Of a stretch of DNA of 64,000 nt, positions 8,762 to 17,005 are shown piece after piece. The notes beneath the pieces were generated by a model that was not told where the DNA came from, did not search any database, and saw nothing but the letters and a program-made list of their open reading frames with translations. Origin of the DNA: Marivita sp046591575 (GTDB lineage: Bacteria; Pseudomonadota; Alphaproteobacteria; Rhodobacterales; Rhodobacteraceae); the NCBI RefSeq assembly GCF_046591575.1, contig NZ_JBIQWA010000004.1:479400-543399 (forward strand), given 5' to 3'. The translations under genes and the position numbers were made by a program. Numbering within the stretch: the first letter of the stretch is position 1; every line of letters starts with the position of its first letter.

Positions 8762-8793
8762 ACAGTAAATCCCTAGCGGTTCAGTTGTCGTTC

Positions 8794-8819
8794 AACGCAG
8801 CCCATCGGCGTGAGGTTCC
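8794..8819 (-). promoter_or_regulatory. EcfG-type promoter for the dehydrogenase-oxidase operon
   Basis: GGAAC (8819-8815), 17 bp and CGTT (8797-8794) on the minus strand match the GSR consensus exactly. The start near 8787 precedes the ATG at 8761. Confidence 0.75.
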
Positions 8820-8836
8820 AGAATTGATTTGAACAA

Positions 8837-9895
8837 ATGCGCATCATGGTGCGTTCACTGCTTATGTTCGCGACGATGCCTCTTGTTTATTTGCTTGTGA
8901 TTGGTGGCGTCGCCGCCGGAGTAATCCTGATCGCCGGATTGCGCATGACCGACCTTGCCGACCGGATCGCCGATCGCACAGGTCTGGGTGAGGCGGTCGT
9001 CGGCGGGGTTCTTCTTGGGGCCGCCACGTCGTTTTCGGGAACGATTGTGTCCCTCACGGCAGCGTTGGACGGTCGAGCGTCATTGGCGTTCAGCAACGGG
9101 GTCGGCGGCATTGCCGCGCAGACGGCATTTCTGGCCATCGCGGATATTCTGTACCGGCGCGCCAACCTTGAACACGCCGCAGCAGAGCTTGCGAATATGT
9201 TCCAATGCGGTTTGCTGTTGTTGTTGCTCAGCGTTCCTTTGGCTGCATATGCGACGCCGGATTTCAGCGTCTGGGGTGTTCACCCTGCCTCTGTGATTTT
9301 GGTGGCGGTCTACGGCTTTGGGGTCGTCGCAACAGCCAGATTGCGCAAAGAGCCCATGTGGGAACCGGTTGAAACAGGCGAGACGCGCGCCGACACTCCG
9401 GGCGAAGGCGACGACCCCGGAAAACCGGCGCGCGGACTGATCCTGTGGTTTCTTTTGCTGATGGCAGTTATGGGCGTTGCGGGCTGGGTGATCAGCCGCA
9501 TCGGGGCGGAGATCACGGATCGTATGGATGTCTCGGCCTCGCTTGTCGGAGCCTTGATGACCGCTGTAATTACATCGCTGCCGGAACTTGTGACGACAAT
9601 CGCGGCAGTGCGCCGTGGCGCATTACAATTGGCGGTCGGCGGAATTATCGGTGGCAATACGTTCGATACATTATTCCTGACGATTTCCGACATTGGATAC
9701 CGCGATGGGTCGCTCTACCACGCGATTGGAAAAGGTGATTTGTTCTGGCTCACCGTCGGGTTTTTGATGACCGCGATCCTGTTATTGGGTCTGCTGTATC
9801 GCGAACGCCAAGGACCGGGCGGAATTGGCCGTGAAAGCCTTACGATCTTGCTGGTGTATATCGCTGCAATCGCCATTCAGGCGAGTATGGGTTGA
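8837..9895 (+). CDS. CaCA-superfamily sodium/calcium exchanger-like membrane protein
   Basis: The 352-residue protein has two halves of about five membrane helices joined by a charged loop near residues 175-200 (EPVETGETRADTPGEGDD). Each half carries an alpha-repeat-like motif: residues 54-66 (VVGGVLLGAATSF) and residues 236-248 (LVGALMTAVITSL, then PELVTT and GGIIGGNTFDT). This fits cation/Ca2+ antiporters. In the first repeat the usual acidic PE is replaced by SG, so ion selectivity is unclear. It is transcribed away from the oxidase operon. The ribosome site is weak; ATG 8846 is an alternative start. Confidence 0.8.
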   Translation: MRIMVRSLLMFATMPLVYLLVIGGVAAGVILIAGLRMTDLADRIADRTGLGEAVVGGVLLGAATSFSGTIVSLTAALDGRASLAFSNGVGGIAAQTAFLAIADILYRRANLEHAAAELANMFQCGLLLLLLSVPLAAYATPDFSVWGVHPASVILVAVYGFGVVATARLRKEPMWEPVETGETRADTPGEGDDPGKPARGLILWFLLLMAVMGVAGWVISRIGAEITDRMDVSASLVGALMTAVITSLPELVTTIAAVRRGALQLAVGGIIGGNTFDTLFLTISDIGYRDGSLYHAIGKGDLFWLTVGFLMTAILLLGLLYRERQGPGGIGRESLTILLVYIAAIAIQASMG

Positions 9896-10005
9896 CAAAA
9901 ACACGGCTGCAGACATGCCGCAAAAAATACTCGTAAATTAGGCAGTAAAATGCGCGTCTTATTGAACTGATCTGCGATCTTATCAGACGGTCACCCACGT
10001 TATTC

Positions 10006-10281
10006 TCACAAATCTATGAAACCGATTTCCGGGTCGCGGAGTTGGGCCAGGCAGTCAGCATACTGCAACTTATATAATTCCCGCTTCAGGAGTATCCTAT
10101 GGCCCAGTTTCTTTTGACATCCGCGAATATCCTCCGGGATGCCCACCGCATATTCGGTTTGATCGTCATCGGCCCGGCGGGTCTTGGCCATGCGTTTGCG
10201 TTGCAACCCATCGAACCAAAAATCCGCCAGAAAGGTCGGCTTCGACCTTACTGACGTGACCTGAACACCAATTCCAGGCAT
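10006..10281 (-). CDS. Hypothetical 91-residue basic protein
   Basis: This frame lies in the 490-base gap before the first symporter. A GGGAGGG ribosome site stands nine bases before ATG 10281, which is the best argument that it is real. The product is hydrophilic, lysine- and arginine-rich, with no signal peptide, membrane segment or motif I recognise. It could also be a degraded gene or chance frame. The remaining parts of the gap (9896-10005 and 10282-10383) show nothing convincing. Confidence 0.35.
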   Translation of the reverse strand: MPGIGVQVTSVRSKPTFLADFWFDGLQRKRMAKTRRADDDQTEYAVGIPEDIRGCQKKLGHRILLKRELYKLQYADCLAQLRDPEIGFIDL

Positions 10282-10383
10282 CGCGGTTCCCTCCCAAATT
10301 CATATGCGACGCCTGGTCGGCGGGGGCCCCCTCCCCCGCCAACTTTCCACAGGATTTTCGACCTATCACGAAAGGATACCACC

Positions 10384-11985
10384 ATGGGCGATGCAAAATT
10401 TGATCTTCATTGGATAGATTACGCAATTGTCGTAGTTTACTTCATCGGTGTCATCGCCCACGGAATTTATATTTCCCGCAAATCCGGCGGAGGATCTGAC
10501 GATTACTTCCTCGCCGGGCGGTCGCTGCCCTGGTATTTGATCGGCTTTTCGCTTTTTGCCTCGAACATGTCGGGGTCCAGCTTTGTAGGCTTGATGGGCG
10601 GCGCATATGCCAATGGCGTGGTGATCTTCAACTACGAATGGACGGCAGCACTTGTTCTGATCCTGTTTGCTATCTTTGTTCTGCCGTCTTTCCTGCGCGC
10701 CAAAATTTCGACCGTGCCTGAATTCCTCGAAGAGCGTTATGACGTTCGGTCCCGGCGAGCCTTTTCGATTTTCACAATTCTTGCCATTCTTTTCATTGAC
10801 ACCGCCGGAGCACTTTACGCAGGCGGGCTTGTGATTTCCAATGTCACTGGATACCTGAACCTGTGGAGTGCCGTTGCGGTGCTGGCCTTGGTGGCGGGTA
10901 TTTACACCATTCTTGGCGGTCTGTCGGCGGTGGTTGTCACCGACACCGTTCAGGCCATTCTGCTGATCATCGGTGCCGCCATCCTGTTCTGGATCGGCCT
11001 TGATGAGATCGGCGGATGGAAGCAGCTGTTCATCGACGTACCGGAAGAAAAGACCAAGCTTATCCTGCCGGCCAACGATGATTTCCTTCCATGGACCGGG
11101 CTGTGGGGTGTTGTCCTGCTTGGCTTTTATTACTGGACCATCAACCAGTTCGTCGTGCAGCGCACGCTGGGTGCCAAGAACCTCAAGGAAGGACAGATCG
11201 GTGCCTTGTTTGCAGGGTTCCTTAAATTGCCGAACCTGTTTCTGATGATCCTGCCGGGTCTGATTGCGCTTAAACTCTACCCCGAGCTGGAGACGCCGGA
11301 CCTTGCCTTCCCCACACTCGCATTCGAACTAATGCCGATCGGGCTGCGCGGATTGATCATGGCAGCGCTGATCGCGGCGATCATGTCATCGCTCGACAGT
11401 GCGATGAACTCTGCCTCGACCTTGGTGGTCAAAGACTTCGTCGAGCCCATCTGGAATGTCAGCGAAGAGCGGCAGGTCTGGCTGGGCCGGATCGTGACGG
11501 GTGTCGTCATGGTGTTCGGTGCAATCTATGCCCCGTCCATCGCCGGGTTCGAAAGCCTGTTCAGCTATTTCCAATCATCGCTAAGCTATATCATTCCCAC
11601 GATCGTCGTCGTTTATATCCTCGGCCTGTTTATCCCTTGGCTGAACGGCAACGGCGCGTTCTGGACGATCATTCTGGGCCTCGTGGTCGGTATCCCGCTC
11701 TTTATCCTGAAAGAGGTGACCGGCATCTGGGCAAACCTTGGACTGCCCGAGATCCATTACACGATCATGTCGACCATCATGATGTTGCTCGGTATCGCAA
11801 CGCATATGGGGATCTCGGCCATGACCTCGGCAGAGGAAAAAGAAAACCTGGACGATCTGGTCTGGTCCGGTTCGGAGGCCCGTAAGGTGTTCACTGAATG
11901 GGAAAGCCCGCTATGGCAAGACCGGACGCTGTGGGCTGGCCTGCTGATCCTTTCAACCGCCGGCTTTGTCATCTGGTTCTGGTGA
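10384..11985 (+). CDS. Sodium:solute symporter (SSS family), copy 1
   Basis: The 533-residue product has about 13-14 membrane helices. It shows SSS hallmarks: FLAGRSLPWYLIGFSLFASNMS near residues 41-61 and the Na2-site helix IAAIMSSLDSAMNS near residue 330-343. The substrate is not evident; relatives carry sugars, sialic acid or other small organic solutes with Na+. The ATG follows an AAAGGA site. It is first of a four-gene run (symporter, MscS, symporter, SDR), six bases before the MscS gene. It is paralogous to the 526-residue symporter two genes downstream. Confidence 0.9.
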   Translation: MGDAKFDLHWIDYAIVVVYFIGVIAHGIYISRKSGGGSDDYFLAGRSLPWYLIGFSLFASNMSGSSFVGLMGGAYANGVVIFNYEWTAALVLILFAIFVLPSFLRAKISTVPEFLEERYDVRSRRAFSIFTILAILFIDTAGALYAGGLVISNVTGYLNLWSAVAVLALVAGIYTILGGLSAVVVTDTVQAILLIIGAAILFWIGLDEIGGWKQLFIDVPEEKTKLILPANDDFLPWTGLWGVVLLGFYYWTINQFVVQRTLGAKNLKEGQIGALFAGFLKLPNLFLMILPGLIALKLYPELETPDLAFPTLAFELMPIGLRGLIMAALIAAIMSSLDSAMNSASTLVVKDFVEPIWNVSEERQVWLGRIVTGVVMVFGAIYAPSIAGFESLFSYFQSSLSYIIPTIVVVYILGLFIPWLNGNGAFWTIILGLVVGIPLFILKEVTGIWANLGLPEIHYTIMSTIMMLLGIATHMGISAMTSAEEKENLDDLVWSGSEARKVFTEWESPLWQDRTLWAGLLILSTAGFVIWFW

Positions 11986-11991
11986 TCCTGG

Positions 11992-13152
11992 ATGAACTGG
12001 GCAGACATCGAAACCTTCATCAGCAGAGTTGAAGCGCTGGCAGACAATCTGCCAGCCTTCATCGTGCCGGTCTTGGCCGTGATTGCTGCAGTCTGTCTGG
12101 GTCTTCTTATTCACTTTCTTGTCTTTCGAACGCTGGTGCGCGTGCTGGATGTGGATGTCGGGATGATGGGCTCACTTGTGCGACGCGCCCGTCGTCCGAT
12201 GCGACTGGCTTTCGTACTTCTGGGTCTTGTGATCGTTCTCCCACTGGTGCGACTTCCTGTGCTCTGGCGCGACGGGCTTCAACACATCGCCCTTATTCTG
12301 CTGATCGTTTTGATCGGCTGGACATTGATCCTTTTGGTCAACCACTTTTCGGACCGATCCATGCGGCGCTATCGGATGGATACCGATGACAACCTTGCTG
12401 CACGCAAATACGTCACCCAAGTGCGCGTGTTGCGGCGAACCGCAGTGATCGTTCTGGTCATCCTGACAACGGCCGCCGTTCTGCTGACATTTGAAAGCGT
12501 ACAGAAATACGGTGTGAGCCTGTTTGCATCGGCAGGGGCTGCCGGGCTGATCCTTGGTCTGGCGGCGCGTCCGGTGCTGGCGAATCTGATTGCCGGTGTT
12601 CAGATTGCGATCACGCAGCCCATTCGTCTGGATGACGTCGTCATCGTGGAAGGCGAATGGGGGTGGATCGAAGAGATTTTTGCCACTTACGTCGTTGTCC
12701 GTATCTGGGACTGGCGGCGCATGGTCGTGCCGCTTTCCTACTTTATCGAACAGCCATTTCAGAACTGGACCCGCGAAAGCGCGACGATCATCGGTGCCGT
12801 GTTCTGGCATCTTGATTACACCGTACCGGTCAGCAAAGCGCGAACGCGACTTGAAGAACTGGTCAAAAAATCTCCGCATTGGGATGGGCAGGTTGTCAAT
12901 CTTCAGGTGACCGACACCGACAAGGACACGATCACGCTGCGCGGCCTGATGAGCGCGCGGACCTCGCCGCAGGCATGGGATCTGCGCTGCGAAATTCGTG
13001 AGAAGATGATCGACTGGTTTCAGCAGGAATACCCCGAAGCGCTGCCGCGGCTGCGTGGAGAACTGGCGGTCTCTGGATCGTCGTCTAACCCGGGCATTTC
13101 ACACAAAGCACAACAGACGCATTCAGAAAATGGCAAAGGACAGACCCGATGA
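11992..13152 (+). CDS. MscS-family mechanosensitive channel
   Basis: The 386-residue protein has N-terminal membrane helices (about residues 20-45, 70-90, 95-115 and 140-160). A glycine/alanine-rich pore helix (ASAGAAGLILGLAARPVLANLIAG) follows, then the MscS beta domain with ITQPIRLDDVVIVEGEWGWIEEI and VPLSYFIEQPFQNWTR. MscS-type channels release solutes on hypoosmotic shock. It is tightly packed between two Na+/solute symporters and overlaps the second by four bases, which suggests uptake and release of one solute are coupled. The last 30 residues are polar and not conserved. Confidence 0.9.
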   Translation: MNWADIETFISRVEALADNLPAFIVPVLAVIAAVCLGLLIHFLVFRTLVRVLDVDVGMMGSLVRRARRPMRLAFVLLGLVIVLPLVRLPVLWRDGLQHIALILLIVLIGWTLILLVNHFSDRSMRRYRMDTDDNLAARKYVTQVRVLRRTAVIVLVILTTAAVLLTFESVQKYGVSLFASAGAAGLILGLAARPVLANLIAGVQIAITQPIRLDDVVIVEGEWGWIEEIFATYVVVRIWDWRRMVVPLSYFIEQPFQNWTRESATIIGAVFWHLDYTVPVSKARTRLEELVKKSPHWDGQVVNLQVTDTDKDTITLRGLMSARTSPQAWDLRCEIREKMIDWFQQEYPEALPRLRGELAVSGSSSNPGISHKAQQTHSENGKGQTR

Positions 13153-14729
13153 ACGGAGAGATAGACGCAGATCTGGCGATGATCGACTACATTGTCATTG
13201 CTGGATACCTTGGTTTGGTGATTGCCATCGGGGTCTGGGTGTCGCGCCAGACCAAGACCGGCGAAGACCTGTTTCTGGCCGGGCGATCTCTGGGATGGGG
13301 TGTGATCGGGTTCTCGCTTTTCGCCTCCAACATCTCGACCTCGACACTCGTTGGTCTGACAGGCAGCGCCTACGAGGGCGGGCTGGCTGTATCGGCTTAC
13401 GAATGGATGGCGGGCATCCCATTACTGCTCATGGCCTTTGTCTTTGCGCCGGTCTTTCTCAAATCCCGCATCTCCACGACACCTGAATACCTTGAAAAAC
13501 GCTTTTCACGCCGGGTGCGGCTTTATTTTTCCGGTCTCACAATTGTGTTTACGGTGATCGTCGACACAGCGGGCGGGCTTTATGCCGGGGCCGTTGTGAT
13601 GCAGGTGTTCTTTCCTGATATCGACATTTGGATGTTTTGCGTCGGGATCGGCATTTTTGCGGGCATCTACACCGCGACCGGGGGTTTGCGCGCCGTTGTT
13701 TATACCGATGTGCTGCAAGCCGTGGTCCTGATCCTTGGCACCGCGCTCACCGCGTTCCTGATGTTCCAATCCGTCGATTTCTCGTGGGCGACGGTGGCCG
13801 ACCAGGTGCCCGAGGGCAACTTGAGCATCGTACAGCCAATTGATGATGCCACCCTGCCGTGGCCGGGTCTGTTTACCGGCGTATGGCTGCTGGGCTTTTG
13901 GTATTGGGTCACCAACCAATATATTGTTCAGCGCATCCTGGGCGCAAAAGACCTCTCGCGCGCACAATGGGGGGCGATCCTGGGCGGTATCCTTAAAATC
14001 CTGCCGACATTCTTTATCATCCTGCCCGGCGTGATGGCGGTTGTTACCTTGCCCGACATCTCAGAGCCGGATCAGGTGTTTCCGATCATCATCACACAGG
14101 TGTTGCCCGTGGGTCTGACAGGTTTGGTCATGGCCGGTCTGATTGCCGCGATCATGTCGACGGTGGACAGCACGCTGAATTCATCATCGACCCTGCTGGT
14201 CAACGACTTCCTGATCAAGCGCGACAAGGAACCGACGCCAGAGCAGCAGAAGACATGGGGCACACGCGCCACGCTGGGCTTTATGGTGATCGCTATCGCA
14301 TGGGCACCGTTCATTCAGTATTTCGGCGGTCTGTGGTCCTACATTCAACAGGCGTTTTCGGTCCTCGTTCCGCCCCTGGTTGTCTGCTTCACTCTGGGCG
14401 CATTGTGGCCCCGGGGCACCGCGAATGCCGCATTCTGGACGCTGATCAGTGGCCATCTTCTTGGCCTTGGGGTTTTCGTCACCAATCAGTTGGGAATCTG
14501 GCCTTTGCACTACACGATCAATGTGACCATCATGACGGTCATCTCTGCCGTGGTTTTTGTTGCCCTCAGCCTGATGGATGAACAGGCGGACGTTGACAAA
14601 GACAGCCTCTGGTCGCGAGAGACCGCGTTCGACACGAAAGCCTGCAACGCACCTGTCTGGGCCAATGTAAAAACACATGCTGTGATCCTCACGGCGTTGA
14701 TGATCGGAACGCTTGTGCTGTTCTGGTGA
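13149..14729 (+). CDS. Sodium:solute symporter (SSS family), copy 2
   Basis: This 526-residue protein shares the whole plan of the upstream symporter: LFLAGRSLGWGVIGFSLFASNIS and a Na2-site helix IAAIMSTVDSTLNSSSTLLVNDF. They are clearly related but diverged, so this is an old duplication. Its ATG lies four bases inside the MscS gene, which implies translational coupling. The SDR dehydrogenase that follows (85 bases on) may act on the imported compound. Confidence 0.9.
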   Translation: MNGEIDADLAMIDYIVIAGYLGLVIAIGVWVSRQTKTGEDLFLAGRSLGWGVIGFSLFASNISTSTLVGLTGSAYEGGLAVSAYEWMAGIPLLLMAFVFAPVFLKSRISTTPEYLEKRFSRRVRLYFSGLTIVFTVIVDTAGGLYAGAVVMQVFFPDIDIWMFCVGIGIFAGIYTATGGLRAVVYTDVLQAVVLILGTALTAFLMFQSVDFSWATVADQVPEGNLSIVQPIDDATLPWPGLFTGVWLLGFWYWVTNQYIVQRILGAKDLSRAQWGAILGGILKILPTFFIILPGVMAVVTLPDISEPDQVFPIIITQVLPVGLTGLVMAGLIAAIMSTVDSTLNSSSTLLVNDFLIKRDKEPTPEQQKTWGTRATLGFMVIAIAWAPFIQYFGGLWSYIQQAFSVLVPPLVVCFTLGALWPRGTANAAFWTLISGHLLGLGVFVTNQLGIWPLHYTINVTIMTVISAVVFVALSLMDEQADVDKDSLWSRETAFDTKACNAPVWANVKTHAVILTALMIGTLVLFW

Positions 14730-14814
14730 CCGCGGCCCGCTGGCCAAGGAACTGCTTGGACAGCGGGGCGTTGACCTCTGGACACTCCAAACAACCGAAC
14801 AGAAAGGCTGGATT

Positions 14815-15612
14815 ATGGATTATGGATTGAACGGAAAAACCGCTTTGATCACCGGGGGCGCATCGGGGATTGGACGCGCCACGGCGCAGGCTTTGTTGAC
14901 CGAAGGTGCCAAAGTGATCCTTGTGGATTTGAAAGGCGACGCTGTCTCTGACGCGGCCTCAGATCTTGGCGAGGGCGCATCTGCGTTGCAAGCCGATCTG
15001 ACCGATCCGCGCCAAATCGAAGGGTTGGCCGCGTCGGTGGAAGAACGGTTCACCATGCCGGACATTCTGGTTTGCGCGGCAGGCGTCACCGGAGCCAAAG
15101 GCCACCCGCTAGAGCTTAAGGATGCCGATTGGCAGCATGCGTGGGAGACGGATTTCATGTCCGTTGTCCGCACGATGCGCCAGTTTGTACCGCCGATGGA
15201 ACGCAAGGGATGGGGCCGCGCCGTTGTCGTCACCAGCGAAAACGCCGTCCAACCCTATCCCGAAGAAGCGGTCTATAATGTTGCCAAGGCAGGGTTGCTG
15301 AATTTTACCAAATGTCTGTCGCGCGTCACCGCCAAGAACGGCGTGCTGATCAATGCCGTGTCACCAGCCTTTATCGAAACGCCGATGACAGACGGGATGA
15401 TGGATCAACGCGCCGAACAGCAAGGTGTCAGCCAGGATGAGGCAATCGAAAGCTTTCTGGACGAAGAGCGCCCCTATCTGGAACTGAAACGCCGGGGCAA
15501 ACCCGAAGAGGTGGCCGCCGCGATTGCGTTCCTTTGCTCTGAGAAAGCAAGCTTTGTGGTGGGAGCAAACTACCGCGTTGACGGTGGTTCAGTGGCTGCG
15601 ATGTCCACATGA
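14815..15612 (+). CDS. SDR-family oxidoreductase
   Basis: The product is a 265-residue classical short-chain dehydrogenase: cofactor loop TGGASGIGRA near residue 13, Ser at VVVTSENAV, and the catalytic pair in VYNVAKAG (Tyr-x3-Lys). Asp in the VILVDLKG strand suggests NAD(H) preference. I start at ATG 14815, which has an AAAGG site; an earlier in-frame start would overlap the symporter stop. Being last in the symporter/MscS run, it probably modifies the transported sugar or alcohol, which is inference. Confidence 0.87.
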   Translation: MDYGLNGKTALITGGASGIGRATAQALLTEGAKVILVDLKGDAVSDAASDLGEGASALQADLTDPRQIEGLAASVEERFTMPDILVCAAGVTGAKGHPLELKDADWQHAWETDFMSVVRTMRQFVPPMERKGWGRAVVVTSENAVQPYPEEAVYNVAKAGLLNFTKCLSRVTAKNGVLINAVSPAFIETPMTDGMMDQRAEQQGVSQDEAIESFLDEERPYLELKRRGKPEEVAAAIAFLCSEKASFVVGANYRVDGGSVAAMST

Positions 15613-15704
15613 CATACGGCGTAGTGTGATCATTCCCACGAGCATATGAGTACGCATTCCTGCCAATCGGTTTCGCGTTCGAACCCGATCAATCCGCAGA
15701 AAAA

Positions 15705-15729
15705 CACAGCCCCAAAGAGTCGGGCTGTG
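15705..15729. terminator. Hairpin downstream of the symporter-SDR run
   Basis: CACAGCCC, a nine-base loop and GGGCTGTG form a perfect 8-bp stem. It lacks a strong T run, so termination may be partial. The rest of the 15613-15935 gap has no convincing gene. Confidence 0.5.
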
Positions 15730-15935
15730 ATGACCTGCTAGGGGAGACAGGTTTGTTCCATGAGATCGTTCAATAGGTAAACCATGCAAATGCCATTGGC
15801 ATTGTGTGCCGTGTCACCGCCATTCACGCGCACCGGTTCGCTTGGGTCTTCATGGAACATGAGCCAACACGCGGCGCGTTAAACGGTCAACGGCGAGACG
15901 CCATCACAATTCCAGATCAGAAAGGGAAATCGACT

Positions 15936-16910
15936 ATGTCGGAACAAGTTGCCATTGTGGCGGGCGGAACTGCTGGGGTTGGCCGCGCGGTCGTCTCTCA
16001 TTTGATCAAAGACGGGTATCGCGTTGGCGTTTTGGCGCGCGGACAAGAGCGTCTGACAGAGCTTGAGACTGATTATGGCGATCAGGTTCTTGCGCTAAGT
16101 TGCGACGTCGCCGACGCCAATGCCGTTGCGCGTGCCGGGGCTGCGATTGAAGAAACGCTTGGACCGGTATCTGTCTGGATCAATGCAGCAATGATGACCA
16201 GTTTTTCGCCCTTTCCGTCGATGAAACCTGACGAATTCAAGCGCATCGTCGATACGACATTGATGGGCGTCGCAAACGGAACACGCACGGCGCTTGCCCT
16301 GATGGAGCGGCGCAATCGGGGCCGTATCGTGAATGTCGGCTCGGGGCTTGGTTACCGGTCTGTGCCCTATCAATCCGCCTATTGCGCCTCCAAACACGCC
16401 ATTAACGGCTTCACTTCCTCAATCCGGTCCGAGCTGATCCGGCAAGGATCGAACGTGACGGTCAGCGTCGTGCAATTGCCAGCAGTGAACACACCACAAT
16501 TCGATTGGGCGCTGAACCGGTTGCCCAAGAAACCACAGCCAGCCCCGCCCATCTTTGATCCCGATGTGGCAGCCCGCGCGATCATGCGTGCTGTGAAAGA
16601 GGGACGGCGCGAATACTTCGTCGGCAGTTCGGTGCTGCAACTCGTGTTCGGCAATATGGTTCTGCCCGCGTGGTTGGACAGCAAACTTGCCGATAGCGGG
16701 GCCGAGATGCAAAAGTCGGATGAGGACGAACCGGGGGGACGGCCGAACAACCTGTCGTCGCCGGTCAGCGGGATCAGCGCACAGGCCGAGGGGCGGTTCA
16801 CAGAGAATGCACGCGACTCTGCGCTGATCGTCGATGCCGATCGCGCCCGGATCATCGCGTTTGCCGCTCTGCCAGTGGCGGCATTGCTGCTTGGGTTGTT
16901 ACTGGGGTAG
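15936..16910 (+). CDS. SDR-family protein with C-terminal membrane tail
   Basis: The 324-residue product has cofactor loop VAGGTAGVGRA near residue 8, and catalytic Tyr-x3-Lys in AYCASKHA preceded by VNVGSGLG. Residues of about 200-260 include the PAVNTPQFDW segment typical of SDRs related to YqjQ/DltE-like enzymes. The last 20 residues (IIAFAALPVAALLLGLLLG) form a membrane anchor, preceded by a polar linker. ATG 15936 follows an AAAGGGA site. A GGAAC with an 18-bp spacer to CGTT lies upstream (15854-15880), one base too long for a good EcfG promoter. Substrate unknown. Confidence 0.87.
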   Translation: MSEQVAIVAGGTAGVGRAVVSHLIKDGYRVGVLARGQERLTELETDYGDQVLALSCDVADANAVARAGAAIEETLGPVSVWINAAMMTSFSPFPSMKPDEFKRIVDTTLMGVANGTRTALALMERRNRGRIVNVGSGLGYRSVPYQSAYCASKHAINGFTSSIRSELIRQGSNVTVSVVQLPAVNTPQFDWALNRLPKKPQPAPPIFDPDVAARAIMRAVKEGRREYFVGSSVLQLVFGNMVLPAWLDSKLADSGAEMQKSDEDEPGGRPNNLSSPVSGISAQAEGRFTENARDSALIVDADRARIIAFAALPVAALLLGLLLG

Positions 16911-16923
16911 CAGTGCCCTCTGG

Positions 16924-16948
16924 CGCTCACCATCCTGAGCGGTGAGCG
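16924..16948. terminator. Hairpin between convergent genes
   Basis: CGCTCACC, nine bases and GGTGAGCG form a perfect 8-bp stem between the plus SDR and the minus GH13 gene, so it may terminate both. No long T run is present. Confidence 0.5.
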
Positions 16949-17005
16949 ACACCAGTTCGTCTAAACCTTCACACCATTGCGGATAGGATGGCTGAATGCC
17001 GCCTG

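Noticed and set aside
15854..15880. GGAAC with an 18-bp spacer to CGTT upstream of the second SDR
   Set aside because: The spacer is one base longer than the 16-17 bp seen at all other sites; kept only as a remark.
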